In this document: one piece after another, positions 46,039 through 54,221 of the stretch
Layout: each line of letters begins with the position of its first letter
Numbering within the stretch: position 1 is the stretch's first letter
NCBI RefSeq assembly: GCF_031834615.1
Contig: NZ_CP115543.1
Span: forward strand, 1,995,001-2,059,000
Source: Stenotrophomonas aracearum
GTDB taxonomy: Bacteria; Pseudomonadota; Gammaproteobacteria; Xanthomonadales; Xanthomonadaceae
Direction: 5' to 3'
DNA: 64,000 nt
Translations under genes and position numbers: made by a program
Notes under the pieces: model-generated
What the model was told of the DNA's origin: nothing
Seen by the model: the letters and a program-made list of their open reading frames with translations, nothing else
The model's database searches: none

Positions 46039-47217
46039 TCACTCTTCTCCCAACTGCGACTTGAGCATCTGCGACTTGATTGCGAATGCGCCTTTTACCG
46101 CTACCACATCACCGGACTTCAACCCCTCGCGAATGACCGTGCGATCACCGATCACTTCGCCGGCGCGCACCGCCACCGGTTCGAGCGCGCTTTCACGGTT
46201 GCGGCGGAAGACCACGGTGTCGCCCTGGAACTGCACCAGAGCTTCATTGGGCACCGACAGCGAGGTGGCGCTGGCGCGGCCGGAAATCGACTCGAAGAAC
46301 ACGTCAACGAAATCCCCGCCGTGCAGACGATCCCCCTGGTTCGACACCTCGATGCGCACTACTGCACTACGGGTGGCATCTGAGGTTCGGTGCGCAGAGC
46401 GCTGCACGGTACCGGTCAGGCGCTCACCTGCGAACACGATGGTGGCCTCCGATCCCGGCACCACGCGCGACACCGTGCCGGAGGGCAGTTTGGCGTCGAC
46501 CCAGACCCGTGACTCGTCGACTAGACGGAACAACGCTTTACCCGGTTCGATGCGCTCGCCGACGACGAACTCGTCTTCGGTGATGCGGCCCGCGTGCGGC
46601 GCGGTCAACGTGAACTGGCCGTTGACGCCGCCCGAGGCGGTGCCGGGCAGGCCATAGGCCTGTGCCTTGGCCCGGGCCCGATCGACTGCCACCTTGGCCT
46701 CGCTGATGCGACGACCTGCCACGGCTTCGCGACCGAGCGCCGAAACCCGGCGCCATTCCTGTTCGGCGATGCGCAACTCGGCTTGGGCGTCGGACACCTC
46801 GACGCTCGCCAGCGTTACCAGCGGTGCACCGGCGCGGACCTCATCGCCGAGCTTGGCATGGCGGCGCACGACCAGGGCCTCGATCCGGGGCGTGATCAGC
46901 GTGGTGCCATAGGCATCGTCGACCACTTCACCGGGCGCCCGCAGTTCTTCGCTGAGTGCGGTCGTCTGGATGGCTTGCAACTCGATGCCCGCAGCCTTGA
47001 GGGCCGCGGCGTCCATCTTCAGCGGAGCCCCGACTTCGGCTTCCTCACCAGCCTCGCCAGCGCTGTCGGCGTCGGCATGTTCGGTCTCGGCCGATTCGGC
47101 GGCGGGCGCGCGGGCGGGCTTGCCTTCAGGCGATTTGCTGCAGCCGGTCAACACCAGCAACAGTGACACGGTAAGCAGGGACATCAGTCGGAACGGAACC
47201 ATCGAATTCTCTCTCAT
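46039..47217 (-). CDS. czcB: CzcB-like heavy-metal efflux adaptor
   Basis: 392 residues. Lipoprotein signal (LTVSLLLVLTGCSKS), a Glu/Ala/Asp-rich segment, then the adaptor: EELRAPGEVVDDAYGTTLIT, RIEALVVRRHAKLGDEVRAG, coiled-coil hairpin (ELRIAEQEWRRVSALGREAV), FTLTAPHAGRITEDEFVVGE and barrel. The ATG at 47217 overlaps the czcC stop (ATGA) and has GGAGGG upstream; an in-frame ATG at 47202 and a longer reading to 47385 are less likely. No His-rich N-terminal domain is present. Confidence 0.9.
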   Translation of the reverse strand: MRENSMVPFRLMSLLTVSLLLVLTGCSKSPEGKPARAPAAESAETEHADADSAGEAGEEAEVGAPLKMDAAALKAAGIELQAIQTTALSEELRAPGEVVDDAYGTTLITPRIEALVVRRHAKLGDEVRAGAPLVTLASVEVSDAQAELRIAEQEWRRVSALGREAVAGRRISEAKVAVDRARAKAQAYGLPGTASGGVNGQFTLTAPHAGRITEDEFVVGERIEPGKALFRLVDESRVWVDAKLPSGTVSRVVPGSEATIVFAGERLTGTVQRSAHRTSDATRSAVVRIEVSNQGDRLHGGDFVDVFFESISGRASATSLSVPNEALVQFQGDTVVFRRNRESALEPVAVRAGEVIGDRTVIREGLKSGDVVAVKGAFAIKSQMLKSQLGEE

Positions 47218-48500
47218 GGGGTGCCCTCCAGGCCGGCCCAGCGTTCGAGCTGGCCGGTGGCGGCAAGGTAATCGGCGTAGGAACGCCACAGACGCGCTTC
47301 GAGTTCGGCGCCGGCGAGCTGCGTATCCACGGTCTGCTTGAGCTGTTGCAGGTAGTCGGCGGTGGACAGCTCGCCTTCGCGCCACAGCCGTTCCAGCAAC
47401 GTGGTGCGGCGCTCGACGTCGGTGCCGCGGCTGGCCTGCCAGCGGGTCCAGCTCGATTGCGCCGCGGCATAACTGTCGATCGCGCGGCGTCGGTCGGCTT
47501 CCAACTCGAGGCGGACGCGTTCGGCATCGGCGGTCGCCGCGTCCGCCTCAGCCTGCGCGGCAACGACTTCGGCGCGGTAGGAGTTGCGCACGAACAACGG
47601 GACGGTCAGGGTGACTCCGTACACGTTCTCGCTGGGGCCGCCGAAATCGTATTGCTTGCGGCCGCCATAGGCGCCCAGCTTGGGATCGGCGATGCGATCG
47701 CGTCGTGCCACGGTGACTTCGCGTTCGGCCGCCAACGCGGTGGCTTGGGCGACCTGCCAGTCCGCCAGTTGGTCGATGCCGAGGTTCGTCCTGATCGGCG
47801 GCGACAAGGTTGCGGAGGGAAGCACGAGGTTCGCAAGCAGTTCGGGTGAACCGCCCACGGCACGAAATCGTGCTTCGGCCTCGGCCTGCTCGGCAATCAG
47901 TTGTGCTTGTTCGGCCTGCGCCTCGTCCTGAGCCAGCAGCGCCAGGTCCCGCTCCAGGCCGGAGATGTCGTCCGCGGCGAACTGTTTTTGCGCCAACTGG
48001 GCGAAGCGGCTCATCAACACCAGCCGCTTTTCGCCGGTGCGCACGCGTGCGGTGGCAGTCTGCAGCGCCGCCCAACTGCCGAACCACTGTTTGGCGAAAT
48101 CGCGGCGACGCAGCCGAGCTTCGGCCGTGGCTAGATCGACGCGGGCGGCGGCGGCATCGCGGCGCACGCGGCGCTTGCCGCTGAGATCCAGGGTGAGATT
48201 CAGCCCGGCAGTAGAGGTCCGCTCCGAGCCTTCGTCCTCGGACGCCAATTCCAGTTCCGGGTTGTGGAGCGGTTGCCGGGCCGCGTCGAGGCGAGCCCGG
48301 GCGGCGGTTAGCTGTGCTTCGGTCGCCCGATAGGCAGGGTGGTGCTGCCAGGCCGACTGCAACGCCTCGCGAATGGCGGGCGGTGCCGCTGGCGCGGAGG
48401 AATCGGCCGCAGCGGCCGGCATCGATAGTGCCAGGGCCAACGCCATGGCGCAGGCCAACCGCACGGCAAAACGCCGTCGCGGTAAACGAACAAAGTGCAT
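47214..48500 (-). CDS. czcC: CzcC-like outer-membrane factor
   Basis: 428 residues, with a signal peptide (AMALALALSMPAAAA). OEP repeats: PELELASEDEGSERTSTAGL, LTLDLSGKRRVRRDAAAARV; second half KLGAYGGRKQYDFGGPSENV and GVTLTVPLFVRNSYRAEVV. GAGGA lies about 9 nt before the ATG at 48500. With czcB and czcA it forms a complete HME efflux system, here downstream of a P-type ATPase and an FTR1-type gene rather than preceded by czcNI and regulators. Confidence 0.9.
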   Translation of the reverse strand: MHFVRLPRRRFAVRLACAMALALALSMPAAAADSSAPAAPPAIREALQSAWQHHPAYRATEAQLTAARARLDAARQPLHNPELELASEDEGSERTSTAGLNLTLDLSGKRRVRRDAAAARVDLATAEARLRRRDFAKQWFGSWAALQTATARVRTGEKRLVLMSRFAQLAQKQFAADDISGLERDLALLAQDEAQAEQAQLIAEQAEAEARFRAVGGSPELLANLVLPSATLSPPIRTNLGIDQLADWQVAQATALAAEREVTVARRDRIADPKLGAYGGRKQYDFGGPSENVYGVTLTVPLFVRNSYRAEVVAAQAEADAATADAERVRLELEADRRRAIDSYAAAQSSWTRWQASRGTDVERRTTLLERLWREGELSTADYLQQLKQTVDTQLAGAELEARLWRSYADYLAATGQLERWAGLEGTP

Positions 48501-48562
48501 GGAGAATCCTCTGAGTCGACGACATGCCAACGGCCGGATTACCGAAGGCGAAACGCGGTCAC

Positions 48563-48949
48563 TCAGGCGATCGGTGGCCTCAATTCCAGACGCAGATAGG
48601 TGCTGGGTGGTAGGCCGGACCGATAGCCGGCAGCGCGATCCGGCGGGATCGGGACTACTACGAGCACCGGGTTCGTCGGCAGCGCCGTCGCATGGTGGCA
48701 GCCACAATGGCTGCACGTGCCGGCAGGGGGGAACGAAGTCTTGGCAAGATCGCCCGCGTTTGTGTCCGTCGCTTGCACAACGACCCCATGCGTGTCGCCG
48801 GTACCGAAGTTTGAATCGGCGAAGTCGTTCTTCGCGCATGCGGCGGCCGCACCGACTTTCAGGGCAAAGATCAGCAGCACCAGCACCGCCAAGCGCGTGG
48901 AAGCGCGCAGGCGGGCAAGCATCGTGGTGCGGTTAGGTCGGGACGACAT
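48563..48949 (-). CDS. czcI: CzcI-like small exported protein
   Basis: 128 residues. A hydrophobic N-terminal segment (LAVLVLLIFALKVGAAAACA) acts as signal or anchor; near residue 80 the metal-ligand cluster TCSHCGCHHATAL appears. A small Cys/His-rich exported protein directly before czcC is the usual place of CzcI, thought to modulate czc expression. ATG at 48949 was taken; an internal ATG at 48922 lacks a ribosome-binding site. Assignment rests on position and composition. Confidence 0.65.
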   Translation of the reverse strand: MSSRPNRTTMLARLRASTRLAVLVLLIFALKVGAAAACAKNDFADSNFGTGDTHGVVVQATDTNAGDLAKTSFPPAGTCSHCGCHHATALPTNPVLVVVPIPPDRAAGYRSGLPPSTYLRLELRPPIA

Positions 48950-48989
48950 AACGGTCAACGATACCGGGCGTCAGTGACGTTATGAAATT

Positions 48990-49310
48990 TCATGCGGCCC
49001 AACGGCGCAGTTCGGGTGGAATGGGAGCGCTTTGAAAGGCACCTATCGTGGTGCCGCCGGTGTTGCCGCGCGGCATCCACAGCCAGGTGAACAACCCCAC
49101 TGCAACGATGCGTAGCAGTTGCCCGACGATCTCCCCACCATCCCGATACCGGACTGCCCAGCGCAGGAAGGCGATGTGGCTGCGGAGGTGGGCCCACATG
49201 TGCGGCTGGCCGAGCACGTGCGCTTGCTCGAACAGGGCGTACGCCTTCGCCTTGTCACCCGATAGCAGCGCCGCATAGACGCCGTAGCGAATCAGCGTGG
49301 TAAGGCGCAT
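48990..49310 (-). CDS. DUF3703 family protein
   Basis: 106 residues: YALFEQAHVLGQPHMWAHLR and HIAFLRWAVRYRDGGEIVGQ then VGLFTWLWMPRGNTGGTTIG are diagnostic of DUF3703, a small family often found beside czc/cad genes. AGGAGGA lies 8 nt before the ATG at 49310. It follows the P-type ATPase by 43 bp in the same operon. The C-terminal half carries one likely membrane helix. Biochemical role unknown. Confidence 0.82.
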   Translation of the reverse strand: MRLTTLIRYGVYAALLSGDKAKAYALFEQAHVLGQPHMWAHLRSHIAFLRWAVRYRDGGEIVGQLLRIVAVGLFTWLWMPRGNTGGTTIGAFQSAPIPPELRRWAA

Positions 49311-49353
49311 CTGGACTTCCTCCTTGCTTCCAACCCAACAAAAGGCGTCTCGG

Positions 49354-51738
49354 TCATCGGCGCAGCAACCGCAACCCGTTGAACACCACCAGCAAGCTGG
49401 CGCCCATGTCGGCAAACACCGCCATCCACATGGTGGCCTGCCCGGTAAAGGTGAGCACCAAGAAGATCGCCTTGATGCCCAACGCCAGCACGATGTTTTG
49501 CATCAACACACTTGCCGTGGCGCGAGAGAGGCGCACGAAGGTGGGGATCTTGCGCAGGTCATCGTCCATCAGGGCCACGTCGGCCGTCTCGATGGCGGTA
49601 TCGGTACCGGCAGCGCCCATCGCGAACCCGATGTCCGCCTGTGCGAGCGCCGGCGCATCGTTGATGCCGTCGCCCACCATGCCCACCGTCCCGGCCCGGG
49701 CCAATTGCTCGACCTCGCGTTGCTTGTCTTCCGGCAGCAGATTGCCTTGGGCACGATCGATACCGACTTGCGCGGCAATGGCTTGGGCGGTGTGCGGATT
49801 GTCGCCGGTCAGCATCAGGGTCTTGACGCCCAGGGCATGCAGCTCGGCGATCGCTTGGCGACTGCTGTCCTTGACGGTGTCGGCCACGGCGAACAGCGCA
49901 TGCACGCGACTGTCTCCGATCAGCATCACCACGGTCTTGCCCTCGGCCTCCAGCATCGAGAGGCGGCGCTCCAGCTCCGGCGAGCTGACGCCCAGTTCTT
50001 CCATCAATCGGCGATTGCCCAAGTGGTAGGCCACGCCATCGATTTGACCTCGCACGCCGCGACCCGGCAGCGCGGCGAAGTCGCTGACCGCTTGCAGCAT
50101 TACGCCGTCGGCCTGCGCGGCCAGCGCGACCGCCTTCGATACCGGATGGTCGGAGCGCGCAGCCAGACTGGCCGCCCATTCCCGCGCGGCGGTCGGCGCC
50201 GCTTCGTTCCAGGTCAGGAAATCCGTCTGCACCGGCTTGCCGTGGGTGAGCGTGCCGGTCTTGTCGAGGGCGAGCCATTGCAGCTTGCGCCCGCCTTCGA
50301 GGTAGACCCCGCCCTTGATGAGGATGCCGTGGCGAGCGGCGGCGGCGAGACCGCTGACGATGCTCACCGGGGTCGAGATGACCAGTGCACAGGGACAGGC
50401 GATCACCAGGAGCACCAGGGCCTTGTAGACCCAATCGAGCCACGGCCCGCCGACCACCAGCGGCGGCACGATGGCCACGGCAAGCGCAACCGCGAATACG
50501 GCCGGGGTGTACCAGCGGGCGAACTGATCGACAAAGCGTTGCGTGAGTGCGCGACTGCCTTGTGCGGCCTCCACCGCATGAATAATGCGAGCCAGTGTGG
50601 AGTTGCTCGCGGTGGCGGTCACGCGGAACTCGAACGAACCGGATTCGTTGATGGTGCCGGCAAAGACCGGATCGCCCGGGGCCTTTTCCACTGGCAGGCT
50701 CTCACCGGTGATCGGTGCCTGGTTGACGGTGGAACGTCCCTCCAGCACTTCGCCATCGAGCGCAAGCCGTTCGCCCGGTTTGACGCGCACCCGGCTGCCG
50801 ATCATGACGTGCTTGGCATCCATCTCCTGCCACGTGCCATCGGTTTGCTGCACCGTGGCCCGTTCCGGCGCGAGGTCCAGCAGCCCGCGAATGGCGTTGC
50901 GGGCACGGTCCAGGGACTTGGCCTCGATCACTTCGGCCAGCGCAAACAACACCATCACCATCGCCGCTTCGGGCCAGTGCCCGATGAGCATGGCGCCGGT
51001 GACCGCAATCGACATCAACGCATTCATGTTGAGGTTGCGGTTGCGCAGCGCGATCCAGCCCTTCTTGTAGGTCGGCAGGCCACCCGTCAGGATCGCCACC
51101 AGGGCCAACGCCATAACGGACCAGTGATTGCCGTTGTTGAGCCAATAGATCGCTTCGGCGGCGATGGCAGCCACCGCGGAAATCGCCAACGGCCACCATT
51201 TCGTTGGGGTCGGCGCCGCCGGCGCCACGGCACCGGCGCCCTCCATGACGTGTGCTTCAAAATCGAGCGTCCTCAGCGCCGCCAGCACCTGGGGCAAGGC
51301 ATCGGGCGTATGGCGGACCTGCAAGGTGCGTTGCACCAGATTGAAATCGAGATTCGACACCCCCGGCACCGTCCCAAGCTTGGCCCGGATCAAGGCTTCC
51401 TCGGTCGGGCAATCCATCTTGGCGATGGCCAGCGTCGTTGACTGGTCAGTCGGCGCCCCTTGAACAAGCACCGCACGCATGCCGATCGCGGCCAAGGCCT
51501 GTTCCACGGGCGTCAGCGACGGCAAGGCGTGGTGCACCGTCAGCAATCGCTGCACCAGATTGAAGTCCAAGCGCTCTACGCCCGGTACGCCTGACAGCTT
51601 GTTGCGAATCAAGGCCTCCTCAGTCGGACAGTCCATGTTCTCGATGCGGTAAACCGTCGAGGCGGGCGTGCGAAGGTGCGCCTCGGGGGCCGCCGCTGCG
51701 GCCGAACAACCACAGGTTTTGGAGTCTGCTTGGCTCAT
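49354..51738 (-). CDS. pbrA: P1B-type Pb/Cd/Zn-exporting ATPase with two HMA domains (PbrA/CadA-like)
   Basis: 794 residues. ATP-driven export of Zn, Cd or Pb. Two N-terminal HMA domains carry MDCPTEEALIRNKL and MDCPTEEALIRAKL; each has C-x-x-E-E rather than CxxC, as in CadA/PbrA proteins of Cupriavidus. TM CPC motif in ACPCALVISTPVS near residue 448, DKTGTLTHGKP near 492, SDHPVSKAV HP motif, and GDGINDAPALAQAD near 690 give a full P1B-2 ATPase. It follows pbrT by 6 bp. Pb versus Cd/Zn preference is inferred from the pbrT/pbrR context. Confidence 0.92.
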   Translation of the reverse strand: MSQADSKTCGCSAAAAAPEAHLRTPASTVYRIENMDCPTEEALIRNKLSGVPGVERLDFNLVQRLLTVHHALPSLTPVEQALAAIGMRAVLVQGAPTDQSTTLAIAKMDCPTEEALIRAKLGTVPGVSNLDFNLVQRTLQVRHTPDALPQVLAALRTLDFEAHVMEGAGAVAPAAPTPTKWWPLAISAVAAIAAEAIYWLNNGNHWSVMALALVAILTGGLPTYKKGWIALRNRNLNMNALMSIAVTGAMLIGHWPEAAMVMVLFALAEVIEAKSLDRARNAIRGLLDLAPERATVQQTDGTWQEMDAKHVMIGSRVRVKPGERLALDGEVLEGRSTVNQAPITGESLPVEKAPGDPVFAGTINESGSFEFRVTATASNSTLARIIHAVEAAQGSRALTQRFVDQFARWYTPAVFAVALAVAIVPPLVVGGPWLDWVYKALVLLVIACPCALVISTPVSIVSGLAAAARHGILIKGGVYLEGGRKLQWLALDKTGTLTHGKPVQTDFLTWNEAAPTAAREWAASLAARSDHPVSKAVALAAQADGVMLQAVSDFAALPGRGVRGQIDGVAYHLGNRRLMEELGVSSPELERRLSMLEAEGKTVVMLIGDSRVHALFAVADTVKDSSRQAIAELHALGVKTLMLTGDNPHTAQAIAAQVGIDRAQGNLLPEDKQREVEQLARAGTVGMVGDGINDAPALAQADIGFAMGAAGTDTAIETADVALMDDDLRKIPTFVRLSRATASVLMQNIVLALGIKAIFLVLTFTGQATMWMAVFADMGASLLVVFNGLRLLRR

Positions 51739-51744
51739 GGGGGC

Positions 51745-53703
51745 TTAGTCCTTGGTCGTCCGCACCGAGGCGGGCGAGCGCATGTTGAAGAGGAAGCCGA
51801 TCACAGCAACGACGGCCACGGCCAACTGGGCCAACAGCGATTGCCAGGAGGGATAGACGCCCAGCCATTCGATGCGCGGGGCCGCCACCAGGGCCTGCGC
51901 GATCCAGCCCGCCTCCTGCAGGGCCGCGACGCCTTTGCCGACCAGGACCACGGCCAGCACCGCGATCAGGATCGAACTGGCAGAGAAGAACTGGCCGATC
52001 GGCAGCCGCTTGCTCATGCGCAACATCCAATAGGCCACCCCGGCCAGGACCAGGGCACCGGCCAGCAGGCCGCCCAAGATCGCGCCGGAGGCCTGTTCAC
52101 TCCACATGGCGATGAAGAACAGGATCGTCTCGAACACTTCGCGGTAGACGGCGATGAAGGCGAGCGAAAACAGGAACAGGGCCGACCGCCGGGTCAGCGC
52201 GGCCGACATCTTGGCGTGCAGGTACTGCTGCCAGCGCCCGGCCAGGCTCTTCTGGTGCATCCAGATACCCACACTCAATAGGACCACCGCGGCAAACAGC
52301 GCGGACACGCCTTCGGTGACTTCGCGATTGGCGCCGCTAATGTCCACCAGATGCGTGGCAACGGCCCAGGTCAGCACGCCCGCCAGCAATGCACCGACCC
52401 AACCGGCATGGACGTAGGGCAGCACTTCGCGCCGCTCGGCCTTGCGCAGGAACGCAATCATGCCCACGACGATCAGCAGCGCTTCCAGTCCCTCACGCAG
52501 CAGGATGGTAAAGCTACCCAGGAAGGCTGTGGTTGTATCGGTGTGGGACGTTTGCAGTACCGCTTCAGCGCGATCGAACAAGCCGGTGATCTCCGCCGCC
52601 GTGGCGGTCACCTCGGCGGCCGGCGCACGGCGCCCCAACGCGTCGCGGAATCGGGCCATACCCGCTTCGATCTGGCGCATCAGAGCACGATCGCGGCTGG
52701 CCAAGGTCGGCTCCACCGGCTCCACACCGTCCAGGTAAGACGACAAAGCCAGTGTCTTGGCGTGCACTGCATCGCCGGCCGCATAGGCTTGCAAGCTGTC
52801 CGCCAGGCGTTGCCGCGCGAGTGCGAACGGGCTAGCCCCGACAGCGGCATGCGGCACCGCTTCAGCCGGGTGAGCACGCAAATACGCGGTGATCGCCTGC
52901 GCCTGTGCCACCGCCAACGTCTGGCCCAACTCGGCCTCGCTCGAACCGGACAGGGCGGCCAATGTCGGGAGCGCCTGATGCAGCTTCGGATCCTCTCGCC
53001 ACAGGATTTCGCCGCGGCTGCGCGCCGCGTCGTCGTAGGCAAATCCCCCAACGTAGAAGGCCAGTGCCCAGCGGTCGGCTTCGGACAGATGGGCAAAGCT
53101 GGTCATGGCCGTGCCGTTCAAACCCTGCGAGATCACCTGATACAGCGCCAGGGGACTGCGCTGTGCTGCACGCTCCGCGTCGGTGAATGCGATCGGCCGC
53201 GGCGTGAGGCTAGCGGCTATGGGGCCATCTCCGCGGCCCTGGGCCCCGTGACATCCGGCGCACTGCTGGGCGTAAAGCGGGGCCGCGCTGGCCACGTCCG
53301 GCGGGGTCGTCGGTGCCGCCTCGATGCGGTAAACCGTCAGCAATTCGGCGGCCAGTGCATGCGCAGTTTTCGCGATGACTTCCGGTTCGGCGCGGGCGGC
53401 GACCGCCGCCTGCAGCCGCTCGGCCGAACTCACCAGCGCAGCTTGCTGCGGCGTCGCCGGGAGGCCGGCCACTTTCGTGCGCACCGTGGCCGCGAACTCC
53501 TGCATCTCGCTGTACTCACCCGGTTCGACCACTTGGCCGCCGCGCACGGCCCCGGCGTAATCCACGGCGATGTAATCGAGCAGCTGCCAGGCCTGCCGGG
53601 CTTCCGCCTGCGGGTCCGCCGCCCCGGCGACGCCGGCACTGAGCGCGATGATCAGGAGGGCGAGCGCGCAGTGACGCAGGACTTTCATCGAAAAAAAGGG
53701 CAT
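51745..53703 (-). CDS. pbrT: FTR1-family permease with N-terminal cytochrome c domain (PbrT-like)
   Basis: 652 residues: signal peptide (CALALLIIALSAGVAGAA), periplasmic helical part, a haem c motif CAGCHG near residue 153 in a c-type cytochrome domain, then an FTR1 permease. FTR1 signatures LLREGLEALLIV and AVYREVFETILF are both present. PbrT of Cupriavidus pbr operons is an FTR1-like protein proposed to take up Pb2+; cytochrome c fusions of FTR1 also occur in iron uptake, so Fe is an alternative. The start at 53703 or the ATG at 53688 is open. It is first in the 15-kb - strand operon. Confidence 0.85.
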   Translation of the reverse strand: MPFFSMKVLRHCALALLIIALSAGVAGAADPQAEARQAWQLLDYIAVDYAGAVRGGQVVEPGEYSEMQEFAATVRTKVAGLPATPQQAALVSSAERLQAAVAARAEPEVIAKTAHALAAELLTVYRIEAAPTTPPDVASAAPLYAQQCAGCHGAQGRGDGPIAASLTPRPIAFTDAERAAQRSPLALYQVISQGLNGTAMTSFAHLSEADRWALAFYVGGFAYDDAARSRGEILWREDPKLHQALPTLAALSGSSEAELGQTLAVAQAQAITAYLRAHPAEAVPHAAVGASPFALARQRLADSLQAYAAGDAVHAKTLALSSYLDGVEPVEPTLASRDRALMRQIEAGMARFRDALGRRAPAAEVTATAAEITGLFDRAEAVLQTSHTDTTTAFLGSFTILLREGLEALLIVVGMIAFLRKAERREVLPYVHAGWVGALLAGVLTWAVATHLVDISGANREVTEGVSALFAAVVLLSVGIWMHQKSLAGRWQQYLHAKMSAALTRRSALFLFSLAFIAVYREVFETILFFIAMWSEQASGAILGGLLAGALVLAGVAYWMLRMSKRLPIGQFFSASSILIAVLAVVLVGKGVAALQEAGWIAQALVAAPRIEWLGVYPSWQSLLAQLAVAVVAVIGFLFNMRSPASVRTTKD

Positions 53704-53768
53704 TGCATGCGACCAGATGGGAGCCCATGGCGGCCAAGCGGCCAGGGCGTGGAATTTCGGAGGCCTCC

Positions 53769-53799
53769 AGTTTAGAGTCTGTACCTACTACAGAGTCAA
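53769..53799 (-). promoter_or_regulatory. MerR/PbrR-type promoter and operator for the pbr-czc operon
   Basis: On the - strand a TTGACT -35 (53794-53799) and TAAACT -10 (53769-53774) are separated by 19 bp, the over-long spacer typical of MerR-family-activated promoters. The spacer holds the dyad CTGTACCTACTACAG (53779-53793). It lies between pbrT and the divergent pbrR. Confidence 0.85.
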
Positions 53800-53802
53800 G
53801 TA

Positions 53803-54216
53803 ATGCGAATGACAATCAGTGACGCTGCCGCCGCCAGCGGCTGCCACCTCGAAACGATCCGCTATTACGAACGCGTCGGCCTGCTGCCCCGGCCCGGACG
53901 GACGCGCAGCGGCTACCGCCAGTACACGCCGGCCGACGTGGAGCGCCTGCGCTTCGTCACGCGTGGCCGCGACTTGGGTTTCAGCCTGGAGGAGATCCGC
54001 AGCCTGCTGCAGCTGGCCGAGGATCCGGCGCTGTCCTGCGCCGAGGTCGACCGGCTGGCGCGCGAACACCTGGACGATATCCAGACCAGGATTCGGGATT
54101 TGCAGCGGATGGCCAGCGAACTGGAGCGCACCATCGGCAGTTGCCGTGTCGGCCAGCGCGGGCAATGCACGATCCTGGAAACGCTGCGGCGATTCCCCGA
54201 CCATTCCTCCCCCTGA
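53803..54216 (+). CDS. pbrR: MerR-family metal-responsive regulator (PbrR/ZntR-like)
   Basis: 137 residues. N-terminal winged helix (ISDAAAASGCHLETIRYYER, GLLPRPGRTRSGYRQYTPAD), dimerisation helix, and metal-site cysteines C79, C114 and C122 (SCRVGQRGQC), plus C14 as in PbrR. The C79 plus C-x7-C pattern fits Pb/Cd/Zn sensors. It diverges from pbrT, whose promoter has a 19-bp spacer and matching dyad. Starts ATG 53803 or 53809. nadE begins 5 bp after its stop. The Pb preference is inferred. Confidence 0.88.
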   Translation: MRMTISDAAAASGCHLETIRYYERVGLLPRPGRTRSGYRQYTPADVERLRFVTRGRDLGFSLEEIRSLLQLAEDPALSCAEVDRLAREHLDDIQTRIRDLQRMASELERTIGSCRVGQRGQCTILETLRRFPDHSSP

Positions 54217-54221
54217 CGCCG

